Positions 17,971 through 26,493 of a stretch of 64,000 nt of DNA are shown here, piece after piece. The notes below the pieces were generated by a model. The model was not told the origin of the DNA. It ran no database searches and saw nothing but the letters and a program-made list of their open reading frames with translations. Source of the DNA: RGDT01 sp964630925 (GTDB lineage Bacteria > Planctomycetota > Planctomycetia > Gemmatales > Gemmataceae); assembly GCA_964630925.1 (NCBI GenBank), contig CAZVZK010000029.1, positions 15,730 to 79,729 of the forward strand, given 5' to 3'. The position numbers and the translations under genes are program-made. The stretch's first letter is position 1. The number at the start of each line of letters is the position of its first letter.

Positions 17971-20916
17971 TCACCGCTCGAACAGCACCATCTCGCCCTC
18001 GGCCAGGCCCATCTCGAATGTGGCCGTGTCGCCGGCGTGGCGGAACTTGACGGCCTCGCCCGTGGTGATGCGGCGGGCAGACTTCGGCACGAAGGGCAGA
18101 CGTACGCTCACCGGCAGGCCATCAAAGCGTCGGTCGGACCAGTTCACGAACGTCACCAGCGTGCCGGCCTTGTTGTCCAGCACGAGGGCCTCGACCATCG
18201 TGTCCCTGCCGGCGCCGGTCTCGACCTCGCGGCGCGGCCTCTTCGCGGCCAGGGCAAGGCCGATGAACCAGTCGGGGTCCATGGGGAAGGGGCCAGGGGT
18301 GTGGTTCAGGCGCCCGCCGCGGGCGTAGGGGGACGCCGCCACCCCCCACTTGAAGCGCGACATGCCTGGCATCCCCCCCACGGCGAACGCCCTGCCCAGG
18401 CCGACCTTGTGCTCGGTGACGGCAGCCTTCTTGTCGTCCCAGGTCGCCAGCACCGTGGCGGTGCCCGGCGTCAGCTCATGCGTCATGCCGAAGGCGACCA
18501 GACGGTGCAGGGCCTTCTCGCTGCGGTGCGTCATCATCCCCATCGGCTCGGCCAGGGGCAGCTCCAGCAGCGTCCGCGGGGCGATGAGCGTTTTCTTCAT
18601 CGTCGCCGACTTCAGGCCGAGCAGTTTGAGCAGGCCGTCGTCCGGCTCGTCGAACTCGTTCTTCATGCCCACGCCCGCCGAGGCGTGCAGGGCGCCGCCG
18701 GCCCTCACCCACGCCTCCAGCGACTTGACCGTCCGCCTCTCGATCCACTCGCCGGCGAAATGCACCACCTCGTACTGCTTCAGCCTCCCGTCGGCGATGT
18801 CGTCCTCGGTGATCAGGTCCACCTCGTGGCCGGCGTGGCGCAGCGCGAGGTACTGATACTGCTGCTCCTTGCGGCAGAGCGTCTGGTTGATCATCGCGTC
18901 GGCGTTCTTGCAGCGCTTGAAGAACGGGTCCTCGCCCTTCGGCCTCTTGAGGCGCGACTCGTTGTAGTCCGTCGCCTTGCCGATGATGACGGCCACCTTC
19001 GCCGGGCGGCGCTTGCCGCCGACGGAGACGTGTTCGACGGCGGCCGCGTCGTGGATCGACTCGTAGAGGGCGCGGTACGAGTCGGGGTAGTGGAACGAGA
19101 CGTAGTTCTCGGTGAAGCGTTGCGGCGGGGCGACCCAGAAGTTGTCGATGTGGGCCGCGCCCGAGCCGATGGCGAAGAGCATGTTGCGGCGGAGCATCGA
19201 CGCCACCTGTCCGGGGGCGTGCGGCATGATGTAGAAGTGCAGGGGCGTGCCGTGGTACTTGGCGGCGCAGTGGGCCTGCGCGAACATCCACGACAACATC
19301 TGCGGCGTCTCCGGCACGCTGAAGATGTAGTCCTCCGCCCAGAACATGTTCATGCCGCCGTGCTTGAACAGGTCGACCCACTGGTGCACCGGGCCGTAGC
19401 ACAGGGCGAGGTGGTGCGGCGAGTAGTTGGCGCCGGTGAGGGCGTGCGGGCCGATCAGGTTCTTCGTCAGGTCGGTCGTCCGCTTGAAGCCGGCGAAGAT
19501 TTCGGACTCGTTGAAGAGGTTCGAGTACCACGCCAGACGCTTCGGCGTGTCGGCGAGCTTGGCCGTGGCGGGGTCGGCGCCCAGCTCGGCGGCGGTGACG
19601 CCACGCCCCTTGAGCCATGCCTGGAACTTCCTGACGTTGGCCGGGTCGTCGTACTTGATCTTCCCGAGGCCGATCTCGTCGCCGAAGCTGACGACGCGCA
19701 GGTCCTTCTTCTGGGCGTCGGTGAGGCGTTTGGCGAGGGCCTCGATGGCCGCGTCGGTGCCATGATGTGCGGTGAGGTCGCCGGGCTTGATCGTGGCGTA
19801 CCTGTCCGGCAGGTGGGTGTTGTAGCCCATCGCGTCCTTCAGCTCGGCGACCCACGGCTCGGTGCCGCTGAACGCGCCGTAGAAGGCGAGCTTCCGCGGC
19901 TTCGTCTTGCTGGAGCGGCGCCACGTCTTCATCTTGGCGAGCAGCGACTCGACGTGGGCCTTGCTCGTCCTGACCTCGGCCTTGTCGTTCCACGTCACGT
20001 CGATGGGGATGATGACCTGCCCGGAGTCGGAGGTGACGCTCACCTCGCCGGCGTGGCGCTTGCCGTCGGCGTCGCGGGCGAATTGCACGGGGAAGGTGGC
20101 GTCCTTGACGGAGAGCGTCAGGCCCTCGTCGTGGGCCAGCCGGCAGAACGGGCCGATGTTGAACCACCCGCTCCACTCCCCGGCGGCGACGGGCTTCTCG
20201 GGGAACGTCGCCGACGCCCCGCCGTACTGCGGCTGGAGGTGCCCCTGCCTGTCGGCCTTCATCACCGCCGGGGCCTTCGAGGTGTTCTTGAAGCGGGCGT
20301 ACAGGGCCGTGGCGTCGAGGGCCTCGTTCATGAACGGCGAGCCGATGGCGGGCGGCTTGAAGCCGCGGTAGGTGTCGGCCATCTCGGTGGTGAGGACGAC
20401 GAAGTCGATGAAGCGTGCGCCGGCGGGGGCGGGGCTCTTGAGGGTGGTGAGGCGGATCTCGGCGAGGCCGGCGGCGAGGTCCACGGCGGGGCCGCCCTCG
20501 GCGGCGTCGTGATCGACGCCCCAGAACCACCATAGCTCGTCGCTGACGCCGGAGAAGCTCCACAGGCGGTCCGTGCCGCCCTTGCCGTAGGTGTGCGAAT
20601 AGACGGCCTTGCCCTTCTGGAGGACCTCGATCTTGTGGAGGTAGTGGAAGTAAGGGGGGGCCTGGTACTTGCTCCAGACGCGGTACTTGGCGGCGGCGGG
20701 GACGTTGACGGTGATGGTGGCGACGGAGCCTTCGCTCTTGGCGGGCGCGCCGAGGCAGCCACCCTGGCTCATCCACATGCCGCCGTAGGTGTGGCTGCCG
20801 AAGGTGTCGTCCTGGTGGGTGGCCTGCCAGCCCTTGTTGTCAAGGGGCTTGAAGCGTTCGCCCTCGGCGACGAGGACGACGGGGGCGGCGGCGAGGAGGA
20901 GGAGCGGCAGGAGCAT
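17971..20916 (-). CDS. Large secreted protein, putative glycoside hydrolase-like
   Basis: A 981-residue exported protein with signal peptide MLLPLLLLAAAPVVLVAEG. The first 300 residues look like carbohydrate-binding beta domains (FKPLDNKGWQATHQDDTFG, AKYRVWSKYQAPPYFHYLH, EIRLTTLKSPAPAGARFIDF). The middle resembles a TIM-barrel glycosidase: KLAFYGAFSGTEPWVAEL, VVSFGDEIGLGKI with a candidate acid/base glutamate, and HALTGANYSPHHLALCYGP. The C-terminal part has a glutamine-amidotransferase-like fold as in beta-galactosidase trimerisation domains (EVVHFAGEWIERRTVKSLEAWVRAGGALHASAG), then a terminal beta domain. I cannot assign a named family, so catalytic activity is inferred from layout. The in-frame ATG at 21051 is rejected because the signal peptide starts at 20916. 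Confidence 0.65.
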   Translation of the reverse strand: MLLPLLLLAAAPVVLVAEGERFKPLDNKGWQATHQDDTFGSHTYGGMWMSQGGCLGAPAKSEGSVATITVNVPAAAKYRVWSKYQAPPYFHYLHKIEVLQKGKAVYSHTYGKGGTDRLWSFSGVSDELWWFWGVDHDAAEGGPAVDLAAGLAEIRLTTLKSPAPAGARFIDFVVLTTEMADTYRGFKPPAIGSPFMNEALDATALYARFKNTSKAPAVMKADRQGHLQPQYGGASATFPEKPVAAGEWSGWFNIGPFCRLAHDEGLTLSVKDATFPVQFARDADGKRHAGEVSVTSDSGQVIIPIDVTWNDKAEVRTSKAHVESLLAKMKTWRRSSKTKPRKLAFYGAFSGTEPWVAELKDAMGYNTHLPDRYATIKPGDLTAHHGTDAAIEALAKRLTDAQKKDLRVVSFGDEIGLGKIKYDDPANVRKFQAWLKGRGVTAAELGADPATAKLADTPKRLAWYSNLFNESEIFAGFKRTTDLTKNLIGPHALTGANYSPHHLALCYGPVHQWVDLFKHGGMNMFWAEDYIFSVPETPQMLSWMFAQAHCAAKYHGTPLHFYIMPHAPGQVASMLRRNMLFAIGSGAAHIDNFWVAPPQRFTENYVSFHYPDSYRALYESIHDAAAVEHVSVGGKRRPAKVAVIIGKATDYNESRLKRPKGEDPFFKRCKNADAMINQTLCRKEQQYQYLALRHAGHEVDLITEDDIADGRLKQYEVVHFAGEWIERRTVKSLEAWVRAGGALHASAGVGMKNEFDEPDDGLLKLLGLKSATMKKTLIAPRTLLELPLAEPMGMMTHRSEKALHRLVAFGMTHELTPGTATVLATWDDKKAAVTEHKVGLGRAFAVGGMPGMSRFKWGVAASPYARGGRLNHTPGPFPMDPDWFIGLALAAKRPRREVETGAGRDTMVEALVLDNKAGTLVTFVNWSDRRFDGLPVSVRLPFVPKSARRITTGEAVKFRHAGDTATFEMGLAEGEMVLFER

Positions 20917-21758
20917 GGCGGGGGGCCTCGGGGGTGGGTGGTGGGGTATCGTATGGGCCGGCGGGGCGGAGGCCACAGCGCACGCCGTCCCCCGAGCGGA
21001 TCGAGATCCCGTGGCCGCATGCCGGCGGATGGCCCGATGGCCGCCTCCCACGGCCCCGGGCCCCGTTGAGCGCCGGAGTCACCTGCTCACTTTCCCCCCG
21101 AGTGAGCATGTGACTCTGGCGTCTACCGACGCACCGGGTCACGGACCGGCGCCGACTGCGCGAGTCACCTGCTCACCTGCTCACCTGCTCACCTCGTGCA
21201 AGCCCCCGGCGGGGGGCCGTTGGCCCGGTGGAGATTTCATGGCATCGCACCTACGCCACAGGGCGTGGGCCGACTGGACAACGGCAAGAGGGCGCGTGAA
21301 GGTCTGGGCGTGAGCGGGTCACGCTCCCACGCCCCGCGCCCGCCGGGCCGCCCGCGGGTGATGAGCTCCGCCGGGGTCGGCCCGTGCCGATGAACGCCGA
21401 TGGGCGCCGCTGCGGCCCGGAAGAGGTCACTTGGGGCCCGCTTTTCACCCCATACCCACCCCGCCACGACCCTCCGGCCACCCCATCGCCACCCCGCCCA
21501 GCCCCCATTTCGACCCGGCCGCGACGGGCCGGGTGGCCTTGATGGGCGAACAGCGCCACCCCTCCGCCGAGGCCCGGTGCGGGGGGGCGTCGCCGTGGGT
21601 GTGGCCATGCCCGGCGAGGTCAGGCTGCCAGGGTCGCAGGCCTCGGAATGCCCGCCCCCCTGTAAGAGTCTGCGCGGCTTGTCAAGAGGCGCGCCCGAGG
21701 TGTACAATACGACAGGAGGCGTCGGCCACCCGGCGGCCGATGCCGGAGGGCCCACGTC
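20917..21758. other. 842-base gene-poor gap with palindromic repeats
   Basis: Open frames here are shadows with arginine/proline-rich composition and no family resemblance. The stretch contains the hairpin at 21076-21116 and a short tandem run of the unit GCTCACCT at about 21164-21193. The promoter of the secreted gene ending at 17971 must lie near 20920-21000. It marks the left border of the accessory island. Confidence 0.5.
21076..21116. repeat. GAGTCAC palindrome, copy 1
   Basis: The arms GAGTCACCTGCTCACT and AGTGAGCATGTGACTC are complementary at 15 of 16 positions around a 9-base loop. Related GAGTCAC/CTCAC blocks recur near 21155-21200, 35738-35870 and 54690-54820, always outside genes. 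Confidence 0.7.
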
Positions 21759-22118
21759 ATGTCCGAGCCGCCACCAGAGTCCCCCGTTGACCCCGTCAGG
21801 GCCTTCGCCTGCCGCAACCCCGCCTGCGCCGACTACGGCGAGCGCGGGCGCGGCAACCTCTACTTCCGCGGGTGGAGCGGACGCGGCAAGAGGGCCCGCA
21901 TGGTCTACTGCCGCACCTGCAAGACGTCCTCCTCCGAACGCAAGGGCACCGCCCTCGAACGCTCCCGGCTCCCGCCCGAGAAGGTCGCCGGGATCCTGGC
22001 CTGGGCGCGTGCCGGGTGTGGCGTCCGCGCGACGAGCCGCTTCACCGGCGTCTCCAGGGACGCCGTCTCCCGCCACCTCGCCAGGGACAGGGCCCGCGCC
22101 GCCACGGGGTGGGCCTGA
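21759..22118 (+). CDS. IS1-type zinc-ribbon/HTH transposase fragment
   Basis: A 119-residue orphan resembling the InsA-like N-terminal part of IS1-family transposases. It has a zinc ribbon (CRNPAC, then YCRTC after a basic stretch) followed by a helix-turn-helix, GVRATSRFTGVSRDAVSRHLARD. In complete elements a DDE catalytic domain follows, often through a frameshift; none is present here, so this is a remnant or a free-standing DNA-binding protein. The ATG at 21759 follows GCCGGAGGGCCC. It lies at the left border of the accessory region. Confidence 0.65.
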   Translation: MSEPPPESPVDPVRAFACRNPACADYGERGRGNLYFRGWSGRGKRARMVYCRTCKTSSSERKGTALERSRLPPEKVAGILAWARAGCGVRATSRFTGVSRDAVSRHLARDRARAATGWA

Positions 22119-22375
22119 CCGCGCCCGCCGACGCCGGGTGCGCCCGGGGCCGGCCTCGCCGGCGCACTCGCGGGGGGGTGCGGGCCGGGCTCCGCCCCGC
22201 TATCATGCGCGGATGGGGAGGGATTTCCTCCACAGTTTCCCCGGCCAGGAGTGGCAGGGATTCCGCCGGCAGCACACGGCTGTTGGAGGGGCGAGACCGC
22301 GGCCTCGCCCAGCAGGTGGCGTACCCTACGCATTGCAATTCTGGGGTACCGCCTGCGTGTGCAATAGTGATTCAT
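22119..22375. other. Intergenic stretch with sharp change in base composition
   Basis: The first 120 bases are extremely GC-rich and resemble the main chromosome. From about 22,330 the sequence becomes AT-rich and leads into the end of a HEAT-like gene on the minus strand. No gene or RNA is recognised. Confidence 0.4.
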
Positions 22376-23278
22376 TCAAAAAAAACTATCAACAAAATAC
22401 CAATCAACAAGACCTGTCGATAATTCCTTACGCATCATGAGGTGCGCCCAAACGCGAGGAGGCGTTCCGCGCAAGAGATGGAGGCCGTAGTACGCGATGT
22501 TCCGAAATGCTGCAGGCCACGTGAGATTGCGAACAATGTCGGCCAGCACTCGTCCGACCCTTGGCTCGTCTGTGTTCGCGTGAAGTTCAACCCACGAATC
22601 CAATGCAACGAGACGGACATCCGGATCGGGATCAAGAAAAGCCATTCTTTCACAGAGATCCCCGAACGAGGAAACGTTTGGCCAATACCGTGCGATCACT
22701 TCAATGGCTGCGCAGCGTAAACTGGACTGCTCATTTGCTAAAAACTCGACCGCCGCGGTTTCAGATTCAAGCATCCGAGTTAAATGATCTCCAGCCAAAT
22801 GTTGCAATTCTTCGTCCATCTGATCGACCACCTTGGCAGAGAGGGCTTCAAGTTGAGCGATGAAGTCGGTGCGGCTCTCCTCGAATTGGGGCAACGCAGC
22901 GAGCAATTGACCCAAATGACCGCAGGGGTCGTCAATAAAATGACGAAAGCGGGGAAGGGCAGACAACGCAGCACCACGCACTCGTGAGTCCTCATCCCGA
23001 AAGGCGACCGTGAGGCAGGCGTCTGCAAAAGCCGGTCTTGGCACCCAGTATCCCCCTAAGACCGCGAGCGCCATGACACGCAGTTTCGGGTCACTCTGCC
23101 GAAGAGTCTCAAGGACGACACTCGGCTTCATTCGCATTGCCGCAAGCAACGAATCCGTTTGTGAATCAAGAGGGGGAATCCCAAACTCTTCCCGGCGCAG
23201 CGACCAGGCTTCCACATCCAAAGTCATTTGGAGGATGATACTCTCAATTGGCTGTTGCAAGAGGAACGCGGGCTTCAT
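22376..23278 (-). CDS. HEAT-repeat-like protein A, lower GC than neighbours
   Basis: A 300-residue all-helical protein whose spacing fits HEAT-type repeats, for example DPKLRVMALAVLGGYW, DSRVRGAALSALPRF, SSLRCAAIEVIARYWPN and DPDVRLVALDSWVEL. There is no signal peptide. The base composition is clearly poorer in GC than flanking genes and codon use is mixed, suggesting recent transfer. Its start lies 32 bases after the stop of a truncated upstream gene on the same strand (23311-23535), so both were probably one transcript. HEAT folds bind other proteins, and a role as a partner or immunity protein is possible but unproven. Confidence 0.7.
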   Translation of the reverse strand: MKPAFLLQQPIESIILQMTLDVEAWSLRREEFGIPPLDSQTDSLLAAMRMKPSVVLETLRQSDPKLRVMALAVLGGYWVPRPAFADACLTVAFRDEDSRVRGAALSALPRFRHFIDDPCGHLGQLLAALPQFEESRTDFIAQLEALSAKVVDQMDEELQHLAGDHLTRMLESETAAVEFLANEQSSLRCAAIEVIARYWPNVSSFGDLCERMAFLDPDPDVRLVALDSWVELHANTDEPRVGRVLADIVRNLTWPAAFRNIAYYGLHLLRGTPPRVWAHLMMRKELSTGLVDWYFVDSFF

Positions 23279-23310
23279 TTCAACAACACCTCGTCAGAAT
23301 CAGGCGATTG

Positions 23311-23535
23311 TCATATTGGGCCTAAGCCAAGTTGAGCGCGGATGGCGTTAATGGCCGCGCGGAGGCCCTTCGGAACACGCCCGCCGCCCTCGATAATCGC
23401 TTCCGCTGAGCCTGTGAGGGCGTCCAATTCCGCCCGAAGTTCGGCCTCGGACTGGCTGCCTTGTTTGCCACCGGTTTTCCCTGGCCCAGGGGACGGGGAC
23501 GGGCGAGGCTTGGGGACATCGCCCCCGCCAGATTT
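23311..23535 (-). pseudogene. C-terminal stub of a gene cut by an insertion element
   Basis: Reading leftward from the edge of the insertion element, 74 codons stay open in a protein-like frame. A Pro/Gly/Lys linker (KPRPSPSPGPGKTGGKQG) is followed by a helical tail (SEAELRAELDALTGSAEA, then GLRAAINAIRAQLGLG) and TGA at 23311. No start codon of its own is apparent and the frame begins exactly at the inverted repeat, so this is the remaining end of a longer protein. The rest is not recognisable on the other side of the element. A linker followed by a short variable tail, upstream of a small foreign-looking gene, recalls polymorphic-toxin loci, but this is inference. Confidence 0.6.
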
Positions 23536-23643
23536 CCTGTGCTCCCGCCCGAAATCCCTGTCACTTTATATCCTGAAATACGCGGAAGAAAAGGCCACGC
23601 CGAATGGCGTGGGTGGTGCGGGACAAAGGCGGGAGGGCGGTGC

Positions 23644-24045
23644 ATGCGTGGGAGGCGTCCGGCGGGGGCCGAATACGTCGCGAAACTGACCGGGGCGGAC
23701 GAGGCCAAGCACCGGCTGAGCGTCATCCTGCGGACCCTGTCCGGCGAGTGCCGGGTCGCCGAGGCCTGCGAGCTGCTCGGCGTGGGCATGTCCCGCTTCC
23801 ACGAGCTGCGGCACGAGGCCCTCCAGGCTGCCCTCGACGCCCTCACCACGCGACCGCCCGGCAGGCCCCCCGCCCTGCCCCCCGACCCGCGCGTGGCGGC
23901 CCTCGAACGCCAGTTGGAGGGCCTCCGCGTGGAGCTGGAGGCCGCGAAGGCCCGCGAGGAGGTCGCCCTCGCCCTGCCCGCCCTGGCCGCGAAAGCCGCC
24001 TCGGGAAAACCGGGCAGCCGGCCGAAGGGCCGACGCCGGAAGTGA
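23644..24045 (+). CDS. Small HTH/coiled-coil protein of insertion element E1
   Basis: A 133-residue accessory protein. It has an N-terminal helix-turn-helix-like part (LSVILRTLSGECRVAEACEL then GVGMSRFHELRHEA), a proline-rich hinge (PPGRPPALPPDP), a predicted coiled coil (RVAALERQLEGLRVELEAAK), and a lysine/arginine-rich end. A homologue with the same order of parts is encoded by the second element at 28723-29175. It probably helps the transposase bind DNA or multimerise. The start at 23644 follows GGGAGGGCGGTGC. The transposase starts 72 bases after its stop. Confidence 0.75.
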   Translation: MRGRRPAGAEYVAKLTGADEAKHRLSVILRTLSGECRVAEACELLGVGMSRFHELRHEALQAALDALTTRPPGRPPALPPDPRVAALERQLEGLRVELEAAKAREEVALALPALAAKAASGKPGSRPKGRRRK

Positions 24046-24116
24046 CAGGCGCCGGGCGTGAGAAGCAAGGCGAGGTCGGGCCGCGAGATGGCCGGCGGCG
24101 AGGCGTCGGGTGGCAG

Positions 24117-25187
24117 ATGGGCCGGCGGCGGCGCGAGGCCGGCGCGAGGCGGCGGGCGGCCGACTTCGCGCGGTCGGCGCGGCGGCGCGGCCTGCCCCTG
24201 CGCGAGGCGGCGCGGATGCTCGGCATGAAGGCGCGGACGCTGCGCTCGTGGCTGGGGTGGGAGCAGGAGGCGCGTCCGCGTGGCCGGCCCGTAAAGCGCG
24301 CGTCGCCGGCGCGGCGCAATGAGGTGATCGCGGCGCTGGCGGGCGCGTCGGGGCGGCTGAGCCTGCCCTACCTGCGGCAGTGCTTCCCGGACATGGCGCG
24401 GGCGGAGCTGGCGGACCTGCGGAAGAGATACCGCCGTGTCCGGCGCGAGAGGCGGGCGCTGAAGGTGCTGTGCTGGGAGAGGGCGGGGGCCGTCTGGGCC
24501 ATCGACTACAGCGAGGCGCCGTGCCTGATCGAGGGGCGTTACCGCTGGGTGCTGGCGGTGCGTGACCTGGCGAGCGGGTACGCCCTGTGGTGGCAGGCCG
24601 TGGAGGCGGCGACGGCCGAGACGACAGCCGCGGCGCTGGTGTCGCTGTTCGCGCGGTGGGGGAGGCCCCTCGTGCTGAAGGCCGACAACGGCAGCCACTT
24701 CCGCGGGGCCGAGGTGATGGCGCTGCTGGAGCGCGAGGGCGTGACCGTGCTGCGCTCGCCGCCGTACACGCCGAGGTACAACGGGGCCATCGAGGCCGGC
24801 ATCGGGTCGCTCAAGACGCGGGTACACGAGGAGGCGGCGCGGCTGGGCAGGCCCGGCGCGTGGACGTGCGTGGACCTCGAGGCGGCGCGGGAGCAGGCCA
24901 ACCTGTTCAGCTCGCCGCACGGCGAGAACGGCCCGTCGCCGGAGGAGGCGTGGCAGGCGCGCGAGGCGATCACGGAGGCGGAGAGGGCGGCATTCCGCGA
25001 GGCGCTGGAAAAGGAGATTGCGGGGCGAGAGGCCGACGGCTACGATGGTCTGGAGGGGGGCGCGCTGCAACAGGAGATGGAGAAGAGGCGGCGCGAGGCC
25101 ACCGGCGCCGTGCTGGTGGCGCAAGGGTTTCTCTCATACACGGGGAGACGAATTCCTGCGCCCATTCCATGCCGGACAGTGACATGA
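24117..25187 (+). CDS. DDE (rve-type) transposase of insertion element E1
   Basis: A 356-residue transposase with a retroviral-integrase core. The N-terminal HTH is LREAARMLGMKARTLRSWLG. The DDE residues lie in WAIDYSEAPC, LKADNGSHF and RYNGAIEAGIGSLK. The N-terminus is unusually rich in arginine (MGRRRREAGARRRAADFARS). The coding frame is open further upstream, but 24117 lies just after the accessory HTH gene and begins at the basic DNA-binding region. The family is close to the IS481/IS3 rve group, but I cannot name the exact IS. The stop codon falls inside the right inverted repeat. Confidence 0.82.
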   Translation: MGRRRREAGARRRAADFARSARRRGLPLREAARMLGMKARTLRSWLGWEQEARPRGRPVKRASPARRNEVIAALAGASGRLSLPYLRQCFPDMARAELADLRKRYRRVRRERRALKVLCWERAGAVWAIDYSEAPCLIEGRYRWVLAVRDLASGYALWWQAVEAATAETTAAALVSLFARWGRPLVLKADNGSHFRGAEVMALLEREGVTVLRSPPYTPRYNGAIEAGIGSLKTRVHEEAARLGRPGAWTCVDLEAAREQANLFSSPHGENGPSPEEAWQAREAITEAERAAFREALEKEIAGREADGYDGLEGGALQQEMEKRRREATGAVLVAQGFLSYTGRRIPAPIPCRTVT

Positions 25188-25206
25188 ATTGCGGCGGTAG
25201 CACAGG

Positions 25207-25580
25207 ACCGCTGGCTACTCCGGCGTGTGCGTGAGTCACCTTCGGCGGCGAGCTGAACAACACCCGAAAAAGAGCAAAGCCCGCTGATCGAGGCCGATCA
25301 GCGGGCCGTCTATGTTTGCTCTTCAGGGGACGTGATTCGCGGCGCGCGTACAGCCGAGCATCTATTCCCGCCCCTTCTGTCGCGCACCGCGCAGGCACCC
25401 CGACCGGAAACGGATGCGGCAGACAACACCCATGTCGCAAGACCGAATGAGTTGCTTGAGAGTAGTTCCGCACGTACGGATCTGTCCGGGGGGGCGGCCC
25501 GCAGTGGCCGTCCCTACCGGGACCAGAGTTCACGGGATGGTAGGGGCGTGATCGGCGGGCGGTTACGTTTCGGGAGGAGG
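25207..25580. other. Gap right of element E1
   Basis: No gene is recognised. It contains the terminator of the leftward HEAT-like gene (25266-25306) and, at about 25405-25432, a block GATGCGGCAGACAAC that recurs in the opposite sense near 35948-35966 in another long gap. Confidence 0.5.
25266..25306 (-). terminator. Rho-independent terminator for HEAT-like gene B
   Basis: A perfect 12-base-pair stem, GCCCGCTGATCG and its complement, with a 4-base loop is followed on the minus strand by TTTGCTCTTTTT. This is the only hairpin in the island with a clear T tract. It lies 275 bases after the stop of the minus-strand gene at 25581. Confidence 0.8.
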
Positions 25581-26318
25581 CTAGGTACGTTGGGGAGCGG
25601 GGAGCGGCTGAGGCTCTCTGAGAAAATGGAACGGTGAGAACAAGAGCTTTCGGATCGTCGGACTTAATAAATTATTATCAATTACATAACAGCGCACCAT
25701 ATCCCATCGGTTCTCAAATAGAAAAACAAACAACAGATTAATAATTACATGTGGATGCGTAGATGCTAACCGGCGGATTATTAGAACGGATTCGGATTGC
25801 ACATATGTATTAGTATCATTCAATAAAGCTGAAGCATTTGCAAGCAAATGCAGGTCGATTGAAGACGCTGATGCCGAGACCCTTAGGGCTGCCCAGCGGA
25901 CTGCAGGGCTTGGGTCTTGGAAGCCGATGCTCACCGGATCACGCAAAACTGAACCCGGAAGCCGGCAGTCTTCCAACCCCCGCATAGCAAGAAATCGGAT
26001 GCGTTTATCAATATCGGAAAGTTTAATGAATAAAAATTCAATCATATCTACATCTGCTGTTTCTCTCTGGAGTAATAGCTGCATCGCCTGTAGTCGGACC
26101 TCGGGGTGTGTGGCGCTTTTGCAAATGTGTCGCATCACCAAACGCGCTTGGCGGACGAGTTTGGGATTCTCCGATGAGCAGGCGGTTACCCAGTAGGAGA
26201 AAGGATATCCGTAGTGGTACTCCCAGCCGTGGCAAGGGAGACACAAGAGTATTGCGAGCGGGATAGCACGCAACGCTGTAGGAGCAAGCAGTTTACGAAT
26301 TGAACTAGTATTAATCAT
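25581..26318 (-). CDS. HEAT-like protein B, low GC, with signal peptide
   Basis: A 245-residue helical protein. The start MINTSSIRKLLAPTALRAIP with ILLCLPCHG is a signal peptide, possibly of lipoprotein type although the cysteine spacing is not ideal. The mature part is a run of HEAT-like helices (NPKLVRQARLVMRHI, HPEVRLQAMQLLLQ, DKRIRFLAMRGLEDC, SPAVRWAALRVSAS, NTYVQSESVLIIRRL). GC is far below the chromosome, which marks it as foreign. The frame stays open upstream into the 3' end of the group II intron, but 26318 is chosen for its signal peptide. It is followed by a good terminator. Confidence 0.7.
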   Translation of the reverse strand: MINTSSIRKLLAPTALRAIPLAILLCLPCHGWEYHYGYPFSYWVTACSSENPKLVRQARLVMRHICKSATHPEVRLQAMQLLLQRETADVDMIEFLFIKLSDIDKRIRFLAMRGLEDCRLPGSVLRDPVSIGFQDPSPAVRWAALRVSASASSIDLHLLANASALLNDTNTYVQSESVLIIRRLASTHPHVIINLLFVFLFENRWDMVRCYVIDNNLLSPTIRKLLFSPFHFLREPQPLPAPQRT

Positions 26319-26493
26319 CTCTGAAATAATCGTACAATACTTTTTGTCCGATTGCTTACGCCCTTGAGGATCTGGAGAATGCCGTGCTGATCCACTTTCA
26401 CGCCTGGACTCGTAATCGCAACTTCGGGAACCCACTTGGCGATGGTAACGTCGCGTTGCCAAGTTCCATTCCCTCTGAGCCGAACGATGTGCT

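Larger units (their letters stand above)
23536..25206 (+). mobile_element. Insertion element E1 with 29-30 bp terminal inverted repeats
   Basis: The left end (23536-23565), starting CCTGTGCTCCCGCCC, matches the complement of the right end (25178-25206), which ends GGTAGCACAGG, at roughly 24 of 30 positions with one gap. Inside are a small HTH gene and a DDE transposase on the plus strand; the transposase stop lies in the right repeat. The element is 1,671 bases long. No target duplication is seen next to the ends. It interrupts a minus-strand gene whose C-terminal stub is 23311-23535. Confidence 0.8.

Noticed and set aside
21164..21200. Tandem GCTCACCT units as a CRISPR-like array
   Set aside because: Units are about 8-9 bases with no spacers, there are only about four, and no cas genes exist in the window.
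24042..24062. AAGTGACAGG inside E1 as an internal copy of the inverted repeat
   Set aside because: Only the first ten bases match the complement of the left end; the rest diverges, and the true right repeat at 25178 matches far better.
23322..25124. 600-codon minus-strand frame across element E1
   Set aside because: Antisense to the transposase and helper genes and composed of arginine/proline runs; the real minus-strand remnant is in a different frame at 23311-23535.
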